DNA of 18,293 nt from CAYTRS01 sp964440305. Its GTDB lineage: Bacteria; Patescibacteriota; Minisyncoccia; Moranbacterales; JAKLHP01. Positions 1 to 6,018 of the stretch are shown piece after piece; position 1 is the stretch's first letter, and each line of letters starts with the position of its first letter. The stretch spans positions 1 to 18,293 of the forward strand of contig CAYTRS010000011.1 in assembly GCA_964440305.1 (NCBI GenBank). Reading direction: 5' to 3'. The position numbers were made by a program, and so were the translations under genes. The notes under the pieces were generated by a model that saw nothing but the letters and a program-made list of their open reading frames with translations, searched no databases and was not told the origin of the DNA.

Positions 1-748
1 CTAATTCGGATAAATCATCTCTCAACCCATAAATTTCAGAAACATTTTCAAATTCCTCGTCCGTCATCATATTTTTCAATGTCTCCCGCATAGCCTTGAC
101 GTTTCCTTTCGGGCGAAGCCCGCGGCAGCCTTGGCACATCATTCTGGCAGTCGGGCACACTGCTTCGCATCCTCCCAAAATCATTGGTCCGAAACAAGGT
201 TTTTTGTCCAAAAGCAGGCATCTGTTTCCTCTTTTCTTGCACTCAAAACAAACCGGGAGATCGGGAATGACCGGAATATTTCCCTTGATAAGTTCCGGCA
301 TATATTTCAAAAATTCCTCCGCATTAATCGGGCATCCGGGGAAAGAAAAATCAACTTTCGCAAAATTGTCAATTTCTTTAACTTCTTCGTTTTTTATTCC
401 TTGAATATACTTATATACGTGTTTGATGGTGTTTTTTCCTTCCTGATAATTTTTTATTTCCGGCACTCCGCCCATTGCCGCGCAATTTCCAAGAGCCGCA
501 AGAATTTTCGCCCGCTTTCTTGCCGCCTTAAGAGTTTTTATATTATCTTCAGTAACGGGGTTTCCTTCCACCAAAACCACATCCAAATCAACTCCGTCAT
601 CTTCTTCGTCTTCTAATAGGCGGAAATCAATCATTTCAACCTGGCTTACAAAATCCAAAAACCTATGCCCCAAATCTAAGAGCGCAAACTGGCATCCTTC
701 GCAAGATGTCAGGCTTACAATTGCAATTTTAGGTTTTTTGCTTTCCAT
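1..748 (-). CDS. [NiFe] hydrogenase small subunit (group 3-like, sulfhydrogenase delta type), 3' end cut by the window
   Basis: This is the electron-transfer small subunit of a cytoplasmic [NiFe] hydrogenase, which passes electrons between the catalytic large subunit and its partner subunits through iron-sulfur clusters. Translating from the ATG at 748 gives 249 codons with no stop, so the gene continues past the left edge. It shows C16-E-G-C19, C89 in a GNCAAMGG context and C139 in FPGCP, the four ligands of the proximal cluster. A C-terminal ferredoxin-like block follows, with C167-x-x-C170, C177, C185, C194, C198, C205 and C208, as expected for two more [4Fe-4S] clusters. There is no Tat signal, which points to a cytoplasmic group 3 enzyme; this Cys layout is familiar from group 3b enzymes, but 3b versus 3c cannot be settled without the large subunit. 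It lies 50 bp downstream of the DUF6390-like gene in the hypC operon. No clear Shine-Dalgarno sequence is visible. Confidence 0.88.
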   Translation of the reverse strand, partial: MESKKPKIAIVSLTSCEGCQFALLDLGHRFLDFVSQVEMIDFRLLEDEEDDGVDLDVVLVEGNPVTEDNIKTLKAARKRAKILAALGNCAAMGGVPEIKNYQEGKNTIKHVYKYIQGIKNEEVKEIDNFAKVDFSFPGCPINAEEFLKYMPELIKGNIPVIPDLPVCFECKKRGNRCLLLDKKPCFGPMILGGCEAVCPTARMMCQGCRGLRPKGNVKAMRETLKNMMTDEEFENVSEIYGLRDDLSEL

Positions 749-798
749 AATAAAATTCTATCAAATTTTAAGATAAAACTAAAACTAATATTTTTTTG

Positions 799-1530
799 CT
801 ATGCAGAAATTAGTTTTAATGTATGAAGAGTGTATTTCTTAAGTTCAGCCAATTTTTTCGCGCTTAATTTTTCAATGGCCATTCCCCAGTGAACAGAAAC
901 CGTATCTCCTAATTTTATTTTAGGTATTATTTTTTTATTCCAAACAATTTCTTTTTCTATCACTTTGCCGAAAATCAAACTACCGCCCCTTGCTTCAATT
1001 GGCTGATATTTTATAAACAACCTGTCTTTCCTTTTTTTATCTATAACCCTTCCCCAACCTACCCGGCAAATATCTTTTAGCGCCAGAGTGTTGAGATTTA
1101 TTTTATTAGTTACAGTGCCAAAAATAAAAACATGGAAGCTATGGTGAGGCTTGGAATTTTTGGGAATATTTTTTATCCTTTTCAAAGCGTCTTTTTCGGA
1201 AAGCATTCCGGATTCTACAAACTCCTCTTGAATCATTTTGCAAATATCTCTCCGATTTACCTTTTTCAACAGATTATTTCCGATCCAATATGCTTCTACA
1301 ACCTTCTTGTTAAGGAAGTTTTTAATTCCGTTCTTTTTGGCAATGAGCTTATAATAAGAATAGGCTCCCTTGAATTTCTCCATTATGGAAAAAATTTTTG
1401 GAGAAAAATTTCTACCAGTTAAAAAATCTTCAATTATTTTATTTTCCCTTTTTCCATCCGGTCCGCAAAATCCCAGCTTATTCGGAAGATAGCCGTAAAG
1501 CGCTGCAGATCTAAGTCCTGAAGTATTCAT
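799..1530 (-). CDS. DUF6390-like protein with HypC-like C-terminal segment
   Basis: A 243-residue soluble protein of unknown function. The N-terminal pattern YGYLPNKLGFCGPDG (13-26), the central histidine cluster PHHSFHVF (128-135) and the end VSVHWGMAIEKLSAKKLAEL match my memory of DUF6390, a family found beside hydrogenase maturation genes; no profile search was possible. Residues about 154-235 look like a HypC barrel: ICRVGWGRVI (154-163) recalls the MCLAIPGRV opening of HypC with the cysteine internal (C155), and KLGDTVSVHWGMAIEKL (206-222) recalls its GDYVLVHVGFAI motif, with H214. The ATG at 1530 overlaps the end of the EamA gene by 20 bp, which suggests translational coupling. Inference: a hydrogenase maturation or assembly factor. 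The position between hypC and the small-subunit gene supports this, but no reaction can be assigned. Confidence 0.7.
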   Translation of the reverse strand: MNTSGLRSAALYGYLPNKLGFCGPDGKRENKIIEDFLTGRNFSPKIFSIMEKFKGAYSYYKLIAKKNGIKNFLNKKVVEAYWIGNNLLKKVNRRDICKMIQEEFVESGMLSEKDALKRIKNIPKNSKPHHSFHVFIFGTVTNKINLNTLALKDICRVGWGRVIDKKRKDRLFIKYQPIEARGGSLIFGKVIEKEIVWNKKIIPKIKLGDTVSVHWGMAIEKLSAKKLAELKKYTLHTLKLISA

Positions 1531-2425
1531 AATTGATTGTTTTTTTCAATTTACTGGCAACTTTTTCGAAACCAAGTATGGCAACAATACCGGCAATTAT
1601 AACGGAAACAGAAATTATTTCATTTAAATCTAACTTCTTGTTATAAATAGCACTTAAAGCAATCGTAATCGGAGATCCTAGAGCAAGAATTGCGGTAGCT
1701 ACGCCTACAGGAACATGCTTCAATCCCTTGTACCAAGTTGCCTGATAACCGAAAAGAATAATTGAAGTGAGGATTATCCACCCGATTTGGGAAAAATTAA
1801 GAGATGCTGCTTCTGACATTTTTCCGCTAAAAAGCAAGAAGGCCAGGATAAATAAAGATCCGAAAAACATTCTACCCCAAGCCACAACCGCCCAGTTTAT
1901 TTTTTTTAGGATTTTTTTAGATATAACGTTTTCCAGCGCCCAAAAGATAGTGGCGAGCAAAATGAACAAATCTCCCGCATTTATTGAAAATTCCATTTTT
2001 TTCAGCAGCACCAGATTTCCCAAAAAAAGAAAAATTCCTCCAATAAAAAAACCGGCATTTAATTTTTCTCGAAGAAACAACCAGGCAAAAAGCGCTGCCG
2101 GCAAAAACATCGATTTGTGGATAAAGGATCCTTGAGCGGCAGTGGTCATGGACAGTCCCTCAAAAAATAAAAGGAATGGCACGCTTCCGCCCAATAATCC
2201 TATCAAAATTAAATTTGCCCAGTCTTTTTTCCCTATTTTCCTGAAAATCTGCCAGTTATAAAGATAAAGCAATAGTCCGGTAAGAATAATTGCCACGATA
2301 AGGTTTTTGGCAAAAGCGAAAAAATCCGGGTTGGTAATTGAGACTCCGAACTTATTAATAAAAATAGAAAATCCGGAAATAATTGCGGTTCCAAAAATAA
2401 AATTAATTCCTTTTTTGTTTTGCAT
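1511..2425 (-). CDS. EamA/DMT-family membrane transporter
   Basis: A 304-residue, very hydrophobic protein with about ten predicted membrane helices in two repeated halves (roughly 8-137 and 150-287), the usual build of the drug/metabolite transporter superfamily with two EamA domains. The first half ends near FAWLFLREKLNAG (positively charged loop after a helix) and the second begins near ATIFWALENVISKK; both are typical EamA landmarks. Substrates of this family range from amino acids to nucleotide precursors and exporter cargo, and nothing here fixes one. The gene begins 2 nt after the hypC stop codon and its 3' end overlaps the DUF6390-like start, so it is embedded in a hydrogenase-maturation transcript. 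That may mean a linked role or only operon hitch-hiking. Confidence 0.85.
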   Translation of the reverse strand: MQNKKGINFIFGTAIISGFSIFINKFGVSITNPDFFAFAKNLIVAIILTGLLLYLYNWQIFRKIGKKDWANLILIGLLGGSVPFLLFFEGLSMTTAAQGSFIHKSMFLPAALFAWLFLREKLNAGFFIGGIFLFLGNLVLLKKMEFSINAGDLFILLATIFWALENVISKKILKKINWAVVAWGRMFFGSLFILAFLLFSGKMSEAASLNFSQIGWIILTSIILFGYQATWYKGLKHVPVGVATAILALGSPITIALSAIYNKKLDLNEIISVSVIIAGIVAILGFEKVASKLKKTINYEYFRT

Positions 2426-2427
2426 AT

Positions 2428-2646
2428 TTATTTTTTATAAGAATTAATTATTTTATTTATCTCATTCAGCTGATTGGCCGTAATTTTAGTGGTAATTATT
2501 CCGCCCTGAGTCAATACGATATCGCCTTTTTTGATTTTAATTATTGAACTAACATTTTGAACTTGACCATCGGAATTGTTTATAGATTCAATTAAAATCC
2601 CTTTTTTTGAAACAGATAAGACTCTTTTGGGTATCGTCAGGCACAT
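2428..2646 (-). CDS. hypC: HypC/HupF-family hydrogenase maturation chaperone
   Basis: A 72-residue protein beginning MCLTIPKRVL, the HypC/HupF signature. In this family the N-terminal Met is removed and Cys2 helps carry the Fe(CN)2CO unit from HypD to the hydrogenase large subunit. The body has the expected small beta-barrel pattern and ends in a helix (ITANQLNEINKII). An oddity is the conserved GDYVLVHVGFAI motif, which here reads GDIVLTQGGIIT (41-52): the usual histidine is replaced by Gln47. The downstream DUF6390-like protein keeps a histidine in its equivalent motif. This is the first gene of the minus-strand hydrogenase block, with a candidate promoter only a few bases upstream, so its mRNA may be almost leaderless. 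Confidence 0.82.
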   Translation of the reverse strand: MCLTIPKRVLSVSKKGILIESINNSDGQVQNVSSIIKIKKGDIVLTQGGIITTKITANQLNEINKIINSYKK

Positions 2647-2657
2647 AATATTATCAT

Positions 2658-2685
2658 ATTATCATATTTCAGTAATTTAATTCAA
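2658..2685 (-). promoter_or_regulatory. Candidate promoter for the hypC operon
   Basis: On the minus strand TTGAAT (2685-2680) is followed after 16 nt by GATAAT (2663-2658). Initiation 6-8 nt downstream would fall near 2651, only about five bases before the hypC ATG, giving an almost leaderless transcript. This rests on hexamer matching alone in an AT-rich region. Confidence 0.4.
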
Positions 2686-2688
2686 GGC

Positions 2689-2717
2689 TTGAAAACATCA
2701 AGTGTTTGTGCTAGTAT
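2689..2717 (+). promoter_or_regulatory. Candidate promoter for the tRNA-His/tRNA-Arg transcript
   Basis: TTGAAA (2689-2694), a 17-nt spacer and TAGTAT (2712-2717), with an upstream TG giving an extended -10. It is divergent from the hypC promoter and would yield about 145 nt of leader before tRNA-His. I see no gene or obvious structured RNA in 2725-2868, and no better promoter closer to the tRNA. Confidence 0.4.
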
Positions 2718-2868
2718 ATTTCATAGCTTGCCTCCAAACCAATCAAGGATAAAAGAAAAAAATTCGCAGAAAATCTATGGATAGTTTAAAAAATAATCGG
2801 ATTAGTTAAAATGATTATATTCGGATTCTTACGATAAATAACCCTTAATTGGTAGGGGAGATTCACAT

Positions 2869-2941
2869 GGCGACTATCGTCCAACGGTTAGGACACGAGT
2901 TTGTGGCACTCGGGATTTGGGTTCAATTCCCAATAGTCGCC
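2869..2941 (+). tRNA. tRNA-His (anticodon GUG)
   Basis: A full cloverleaf can be drawn. Acceptor GGCGACT pairs with AGTCGCC (2935-2941). The D arm contains CAACGGTTAGGA. The anticodon stem CGAGT/ACTCG encloses the loop TTGTGGC with GTG at 2903-2905, and the T arm is TTGGG-TTCAATT-CCCAA. In the alternative register G2869 acts as the G-1 that pairs with C73, the histidine-tRNA identity feature. A complete CCA is not encoded, so tRNA nucleotidyltransferase must add it. Confidence 0.95.
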
Positions 2942-2969
2942 CAAAATTAACTTTTAAATGCGCTCTTAG

Positions 2970-3049
2970 TCCCGACGTAAAGTTGGGATTCCGACCGAAG
3001 CGTCGGAACTCAGTGAATTATTCGCCTCATCGGCGATCCTCCGATGAGG
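2970..3049 (+). repeat. Three consecutive hairpins in the tRNA-His/tRNA-Arg spacer
   Basis: The 140-nt spacer between the tRNAs has no gene. It holds three stem-loops: TCCCGAC (2970-2976) with GTTGGGA (2982-2988); TTCCGAC (2989-2995) with GTCGGAA (3002-3008); and CCTCATCGG (3025-3033) with CCGATGAGG (3041-3049), a perfect 9-bp stem. The third overlaps CGCCTCATCGGCGA (3023-3036), a core shared with the other intergenic repeats in this window. The hairpins may help processing of a two-tRNA precursor or may be inert repeat remnants. Confidence 0.7.
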
Positions 3050-3081
3050 AGAGAGTATTTGTTTTTACTGTTCGCCTACAC

Positions 3082-3154
3082 GTCCCCTTAGCTCAATGGA
3101 TAGAGCGTCTGGCTTCGGACCAGAAGGTTGAGGGTTCAAATCCTTCAGGGGACG
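3082..3154 (+). tRNA. tRNA-Arg (anticodon UCG)
   Basis: Acceptor GTCCCCT (3082-3088) pairs with AGGGGAC (3147-3153), with discriminator G3154. The D arm contains AGCTCAATGGATAGAGC. The anticodon stem TCTGG/CCAGA encloses CTTCGGA with TCG at 3115-3117, and the T arm is GAGGG-TTCAAAT-CCTTC. CCA is not fully encoded. It reads CGA arginine codons and probably shares a transcript with tRNA-His. Confidence 0.95.
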
Positions 3155-3161
3155 CACTTAT

Positions 3162-3196
3162 TAAAACCACTCCGTCAGACGGGGTGGTTTTTGTTT
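3162..3196 (+). terminator. Intrinsic terminator after tRNA-Arg, probably bidirectional
   Basis: The arms AAAACCACTCCGT and ACGGGGTGGTTTT form a stem of about 12 bp with one G-T pair and a minimal loop, followed on the plus strand by TTTTTGTTTT. It lies 8 nt after tRNA-Arg and just before the stop codon of the convergent pilus operon at 3203. The minus-strand reading also ends in a short T run, so it can serve both transcripts. Confidence 0.88.
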
Positions 3197-3202
3197 TACA
3201 CA

Positions 3203-3529
3203 CTAATCATAAGATTTGAAAATGTCTTTCACGATAGGAGGCTCGCTTTGAAACATTCTTTTTCTTTTTTCAAATTCTTCAATAACTTTTTTGAATTTTT
3301 CTTCTTCTAAATTTACTTGTTGGCTTTGTTTTTCAAGATATTCTTTTTTCCTATTTTCATCCCAACTGAATTTATACAAGCTGAAATACCAGTAAAAAGC
3401 GCCTGTAGCTATAATAATCAAAAAAATAATTCCAAAAATAAGCCATTGGTATTTTTGCCACCATTTGTAAATTCCCTCTTTGGCAAAGTTTATATTCCCT
3501 AAATTAATTTTCTTAATTGGATTATCCAT
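3203..3529 (-). CDS. Small single-pass membrane protein at the end of the pilus operon
   Basis: A 108-residue protein I cannot assign to a family. It has a short basic, Trp/Tyr-rich cytoplasmic start (KWWQKYQ), one membrane helix at about 29-49 (WLIFGIIFLIIIATGAFYWYF, shown in part as residues 29-48) and a charged, probably helical or coiled tail (about 55-95, rich in E and K). No lipobox or cleavable signal is seen. It begins 3 nt after pilO, so it is co-transcribed with pilM, pilN and pilO. It sits where classical clusters carry pilP, but PilP is a lipoprotein with a beta domain and this protein lacks both. Inference: a lineage-specific accessory part of the alignment complex. Confidence 0.75.
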   Translation of the reverse strand: MDNPIKKINLGNINFAKEGIYKWWQKYQWLIFGIIFLIIIATGAFYWYFSLYKFSWDENRKKEYLEKQSQQVNLEEEKFKKVIEEFEKRKRMFQSEPPIVKDIFKSYD

Positions 3530-3532
3530 AAT

Positions 3533-4174
3533 TTATTTTATGTAAAAAACTGCTTCCAGGGAGGACTCAATCAAATTCTCGCTTGTTTTTTCCGGCTCTA
3601 TAACCTCTTCCTCTTTTGCGAAAGGATTGCCTATTTGAACTTTCTTTTCCTTTCCCGATACGCTTAAACTGACGAGGTCATTATGATATTCCATATTTTC
3701 CATCTTATCAATGAATTTTATCAAGTTATTATATTCGCCTTCCAGTTTTATCCTGGCCTTAAGATGACCCTTGCCCGGAAGGATTGCAGTCGCCTCTTCT
3801 TTTTTGCTTGAGCTGCTTTTATTGTCTTTTTCCGCTTTTACTTCTGAAATATCTTCTATGCTGACTTTATTTTCTGTCATGCTGCCTATTTTTTCCAGGT
3901 TCCTTATAAGTTCAACTACATTATCCTTATTGAAAACTTCTATAATTTTCCCTTCTTCTCGCGAAACAAATTCAAACTGTTCCCGCAAAGTCGCAAGCTC
4001 TCCAAGCCTTTTTGTTTTTCTTTCCTGATCTATATTAAGCTCTTGGATCTTGTCTTTCTTTTCATCAATTTCCTTTACGAAAAAATTTATTCCAAAACCC
4101 AAGAAGGCTCCCATAAAAATAAAGTAAAGGCCGATTATTATCCATTCTTTGAAATTGCTCCAAAAATTTTTCAT
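3533..4174 (-). CDS. pilO: PilO-like type IV pilus inner-membrane protein
   Basis: A 213-residue bitopic protein: a short cytoplasmic start, a membrane helix at about 12-33 (WIIIGLYFIFMGAFLGFGIN), a coiled coil at about 36-75 and then a ferredoxin-like periplasmic domain, the normal PilO layout. PilO dimerises with PilN through its coiled coil and links the cytoplasmic PilM ring to the outside part of the machine. The start ATG overlaps the pilN stop as ATGA (4174-4171), a classic coupling arrangement. A lysine- and serine-rich linker (SEVKAEKDNKSSSSKKEE) interrupts the middle of the protein. Sequence similarity in this family is low; the assignment rests on topology, size and order after pilM and pilN. 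Confidence 0.82.
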   Translation of the reverse strand: MKNFWSNFKEWIIIGLYFIFMGAFLGFGINFFVKEIDEKKDKIQELNIDQERKTKRLGELATLREQFEFVSREEGKIIEVFNKDNVVELIRNLEKIGSMTENKVSIEDISEVKAEKDNKSSSSKKEEATAILPGKGHLKARIKLEGEYNNLIKFIDKMENMEYHNDLVSLSVSGKEKKVQIGNPFAKEEEVIEPEKTSENLIESSLEAVFYIK

Positions 4175-4728
4175 ATTTTTCTCTTAAGGCAGTCTGCTTT
4201 AACATTTATATCTATTTGAAAAACGACATTCTCCCTGGATACCAGGTTTGAAAGAGGCATGTTCACATTTTCCAAACACGGCGAATCTTTGAGTTTGTTT
4301 TGAAATTCAAGCAACGTGTCCCTTTGCCGAGCTTTTCCAGAAAGTGATATTTTGCGTTCTTTAATTACCATTGCCGTAAGATACACTCCATCCGGAACCA
4401 GTTGGCTTGTTTCTTTCAAAACCTGCGACCAATAAACATGCTTATCCTGAAACTCCCCCGCTTGTGCCGTTTTTTCATTAATTTCCTCAAATTTCTCTTC
4501 ATATTTCTTTAGATCCTGGCTTTCCTGAAGTGTCCCCTTGGCTGAATTCATTTCTTTAAGGCTGTCTATTTCCACGCCCAAAACCAAGCTGATGCAAAAA
4601 AGAATCATAAGAAAAAGAAACGCCAAAATAAAAAAAGTGATTTCCTGATCAATAATAAGCCAGAAGAATCTTCTTCTTTTTATTGACTCTTTCTTCTCTT
4701 CTGGCAAAAGATCAAGATAAATTCTCAT
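4171..4728 (-). CDS. pilN: PilN-like type IV pilus inner-membrane protein
   Basis: A 185-residue protein that starts MRIYLDLLPEEKKE. The LDLLPEEKK stretch (5-13) corresponds to the INLLP motif by which the PilN tail docks into PilM. One membrane helix follows at about 30-50 (FFILAFLFLMILFCISLVLG), then a coiled coil (about 55-95) and a small periplasmic domain (LVPDGVYLTAMVIKERKISLSG), the usual Fimbrial/PilN pattern. Unlike pilO it is not coupled to its upstream neighbour: 136 bp containing a dispersed 35-bp repeat separate it from pilM. It ends in TGA, which supports the standard genetic code. Confidence 0.9.
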   Translation of the reverse strand: MRIYLDLLPEEKKESIKRRRFFWLIIDQEITFFILAFLFLMILFCISLVLGVEIDSLKEMNSAKGTLQESQDLKKYEEKFEEINEKTAQAGEFQDKHVYWSQVLKETSQLVPDGVYLTAMVIKERKISLSGKARQRDTLLEFQNKLKDSPCLENVNMPLSNLVSRENVVFQIDINVKADCLKRKI

Positions 4729-4756
4729 AATATAGCGCTAATCCACAAATTACATG

Positions 4757-4791
4757 CGCCTGCTTGCCAATGAGGCAGGAATGACGCGAAT
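4757..4791. repeat. Dispersed 35-bp repeat, copy A (pilM-pilN spacer)
   Basis: It matches copy B at 14202-14236 at 33 of 35 positions. It begins CGCCTGC and ends AGGAATGACGCGAAT in both copies. The left end and GCAGG form a hairpin around the GCC-TCATT-GGC core (minus strand). One of the two differences lies in the stem and keeps pairing through a G-T pair. It sits in the pilN leader. Confidence 0.85.
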
Positions 4792-4834
4792 ATTTAAAAT
4801 CGTTAATCCTTTAATTTATTATTAATTTAAATAA

Positions 4835-4847
4835 ATCCGCTTCGGAT
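4835..4847 (-). other. Short hairpin between pilM and pilN
   Basis: ATCCG-CTT-CGGAT lies just beyond the pilM stop and is followed on the minus strand by TTATTTAAATT. It could be a weak attenuator or terminator, but the stem is only 5 bp. The rest of 4792-4864 is AT-rich low-complexity sequence. Confidence 0.3.
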
Positions 4848-4864
4848 AACTTTTTTAACTTTAT

Positions 4865-5947
4865 TTAGTATTCTTCCTTGTATAGTCCGCAAAGCGCCAA
4901 TCCAATGGCGGTTGAATATTGGACAGATTGCTTTCTTTCTATCGCTGGAATTCTTTTTTGATCAAAGTTAATCCACGGATTGCCAAGTTCTACGTCTTTT
5001 CCGAGCTTTCTGGAAAGATAGGGAATAATACCTTTGGTATTCGAGCCTCCTCCACAGATAATAATCCTATCAATGGCAGAAGAATACCACAGCTCGGTAA
5101 GATAAAAATCTATTGATTTTTGAATTTGCGAAACCAGATTCTCCAAAACTGGTTCTACTGCTTTGAAAAGATAGTCCTGCTGGCTGAAAGATCCGATTCC
5201 ATAATTAAACTTTATTTTTTCCGCGTCGCCAAAGCTCATATTCAAGACTTTGGAAATGCTGTCCGTTATAGAACTGCCGGAAAGAGGAATGCTTGAAGTA
5301 AAACAGGGGGTATTACCCACCATAATAAGAAAGCTGGTTCTTCTATCTCCTAAATCGATGACAAAATTAGTATTCTTGTCGTCTTCCTTTACCAAACTTT
5401 GGGCTTGAGCAATGGATTCGATTTCCAGCCCTACCGGTTTTAGCCCTGCCATTTCCAAAGTTGCCAACAGCTCATCAATTATTTTTTTTGAAGCAGCAGT
5501 TACTAAAACATCCATTTTTTCAATGTCTTTAGTGATTTTTTTGTCCAGAACCTGCCAGTCGTAATATACCTGGTCAATAGACATCGGAATATTTGCTTCT
5601 ATCTCCCATTTAATTGCTTCCTTGACCTCTTCTTCTTTCATCTTGGGAAGGCTGACGATACGCAAAAATCCTTTCGTCTCCGGGATAGAACAAATAACTC
5701 TTTTTGTCTTTATTTTTTTCGGTCCGCAGGCGGAAAGCGCTTTTTTAATAGCTTGGGTGACAAGATCCCGCTTTGCAACTTCCCCATCCTTAATTCCTCC
5801 CGGAGCAATGGAAGCACATCCAAAACTGGCTATGCGCGACATTCCTCCTTTTTCCTCCAAATCAACTATCTTGACAGAAAGATCGCTCAAGTCCAGCCCG
5901 AAGGATTTTTCCGAATATCCGATCAATTTTTTGTTTAAAAAACTCAT
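4865..5947 (-). CDS. pilM: PilM, actin-like cytoplasmic ATPase of the type IV pilus
   Basis: A 360-residue FtsA/actin-fold protein. GLDLSDLSVKIVDLE (17-31) is the phosphate-1 segment seen in PilM, RVICSIPETKGFLRIVSLP the usual middle block, FVIDLGDRRTSFLI the second phosphate loop and IIICGGGSNTKGIIPYL the adenosine-binding segment. PilM forms a cytoplasmic ring that binds the PilN N-terminus and connects to the assembly motor. It is transcribed just before pilN. The 16 bp covering its start (minus-strand AAATTTAGAAAAAATG) are repeated exactly at the end of the upstream PilX-like gene. A TATAAT at 5986-5981 could mark an internal promoter, but no good -35 accompanies it. Confidence 0.95.
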   Translation of the reverse strand: MSFLNKKLIGYSEKSFGLDLSDLSVKIVDLEEKGGMSRIASFGCASIAPGGIKDGEVAKRDLVTQAIKKALSACGPKKIKTKRVICSIPETKGFLRIVSLPKMKEEEVKEAIKWEIEANIPMSIDQVYYDWQVLDKKITKDIEKMDVLVTAASKKIIDELLATLEMAGLKPVGLEIESIAQAQSLVKEDDKNTNFVIDLGDRRTSFLIMVGNTPCFTSSIPLSGSSITDSISKVLNMSFGDAEKIKFNYGIGSFSQQDYLFKAVEPVLENLVSQIQKSIDFYLTELWYSSAIDRIIICGGGSNTKGIIPYLSRKLGKDVELGNPWINFDQKRIPAIERKQSVQYSTAIGLALCGLYKEEY

Positions 5948-6018
5948 TTTTTCTAAATTTATTTATATTTTTCCTTTTTTATTATAAACTAGGTTTTCAA
6001 TAAATACTAACATTTTTT

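Noticed and set aside
2917..3219. 100-residue open frame across both tRNA genes
   Set aside because: It overlaps two intact tRNAs and the terminator, and its sequence is simply translated tRNA.
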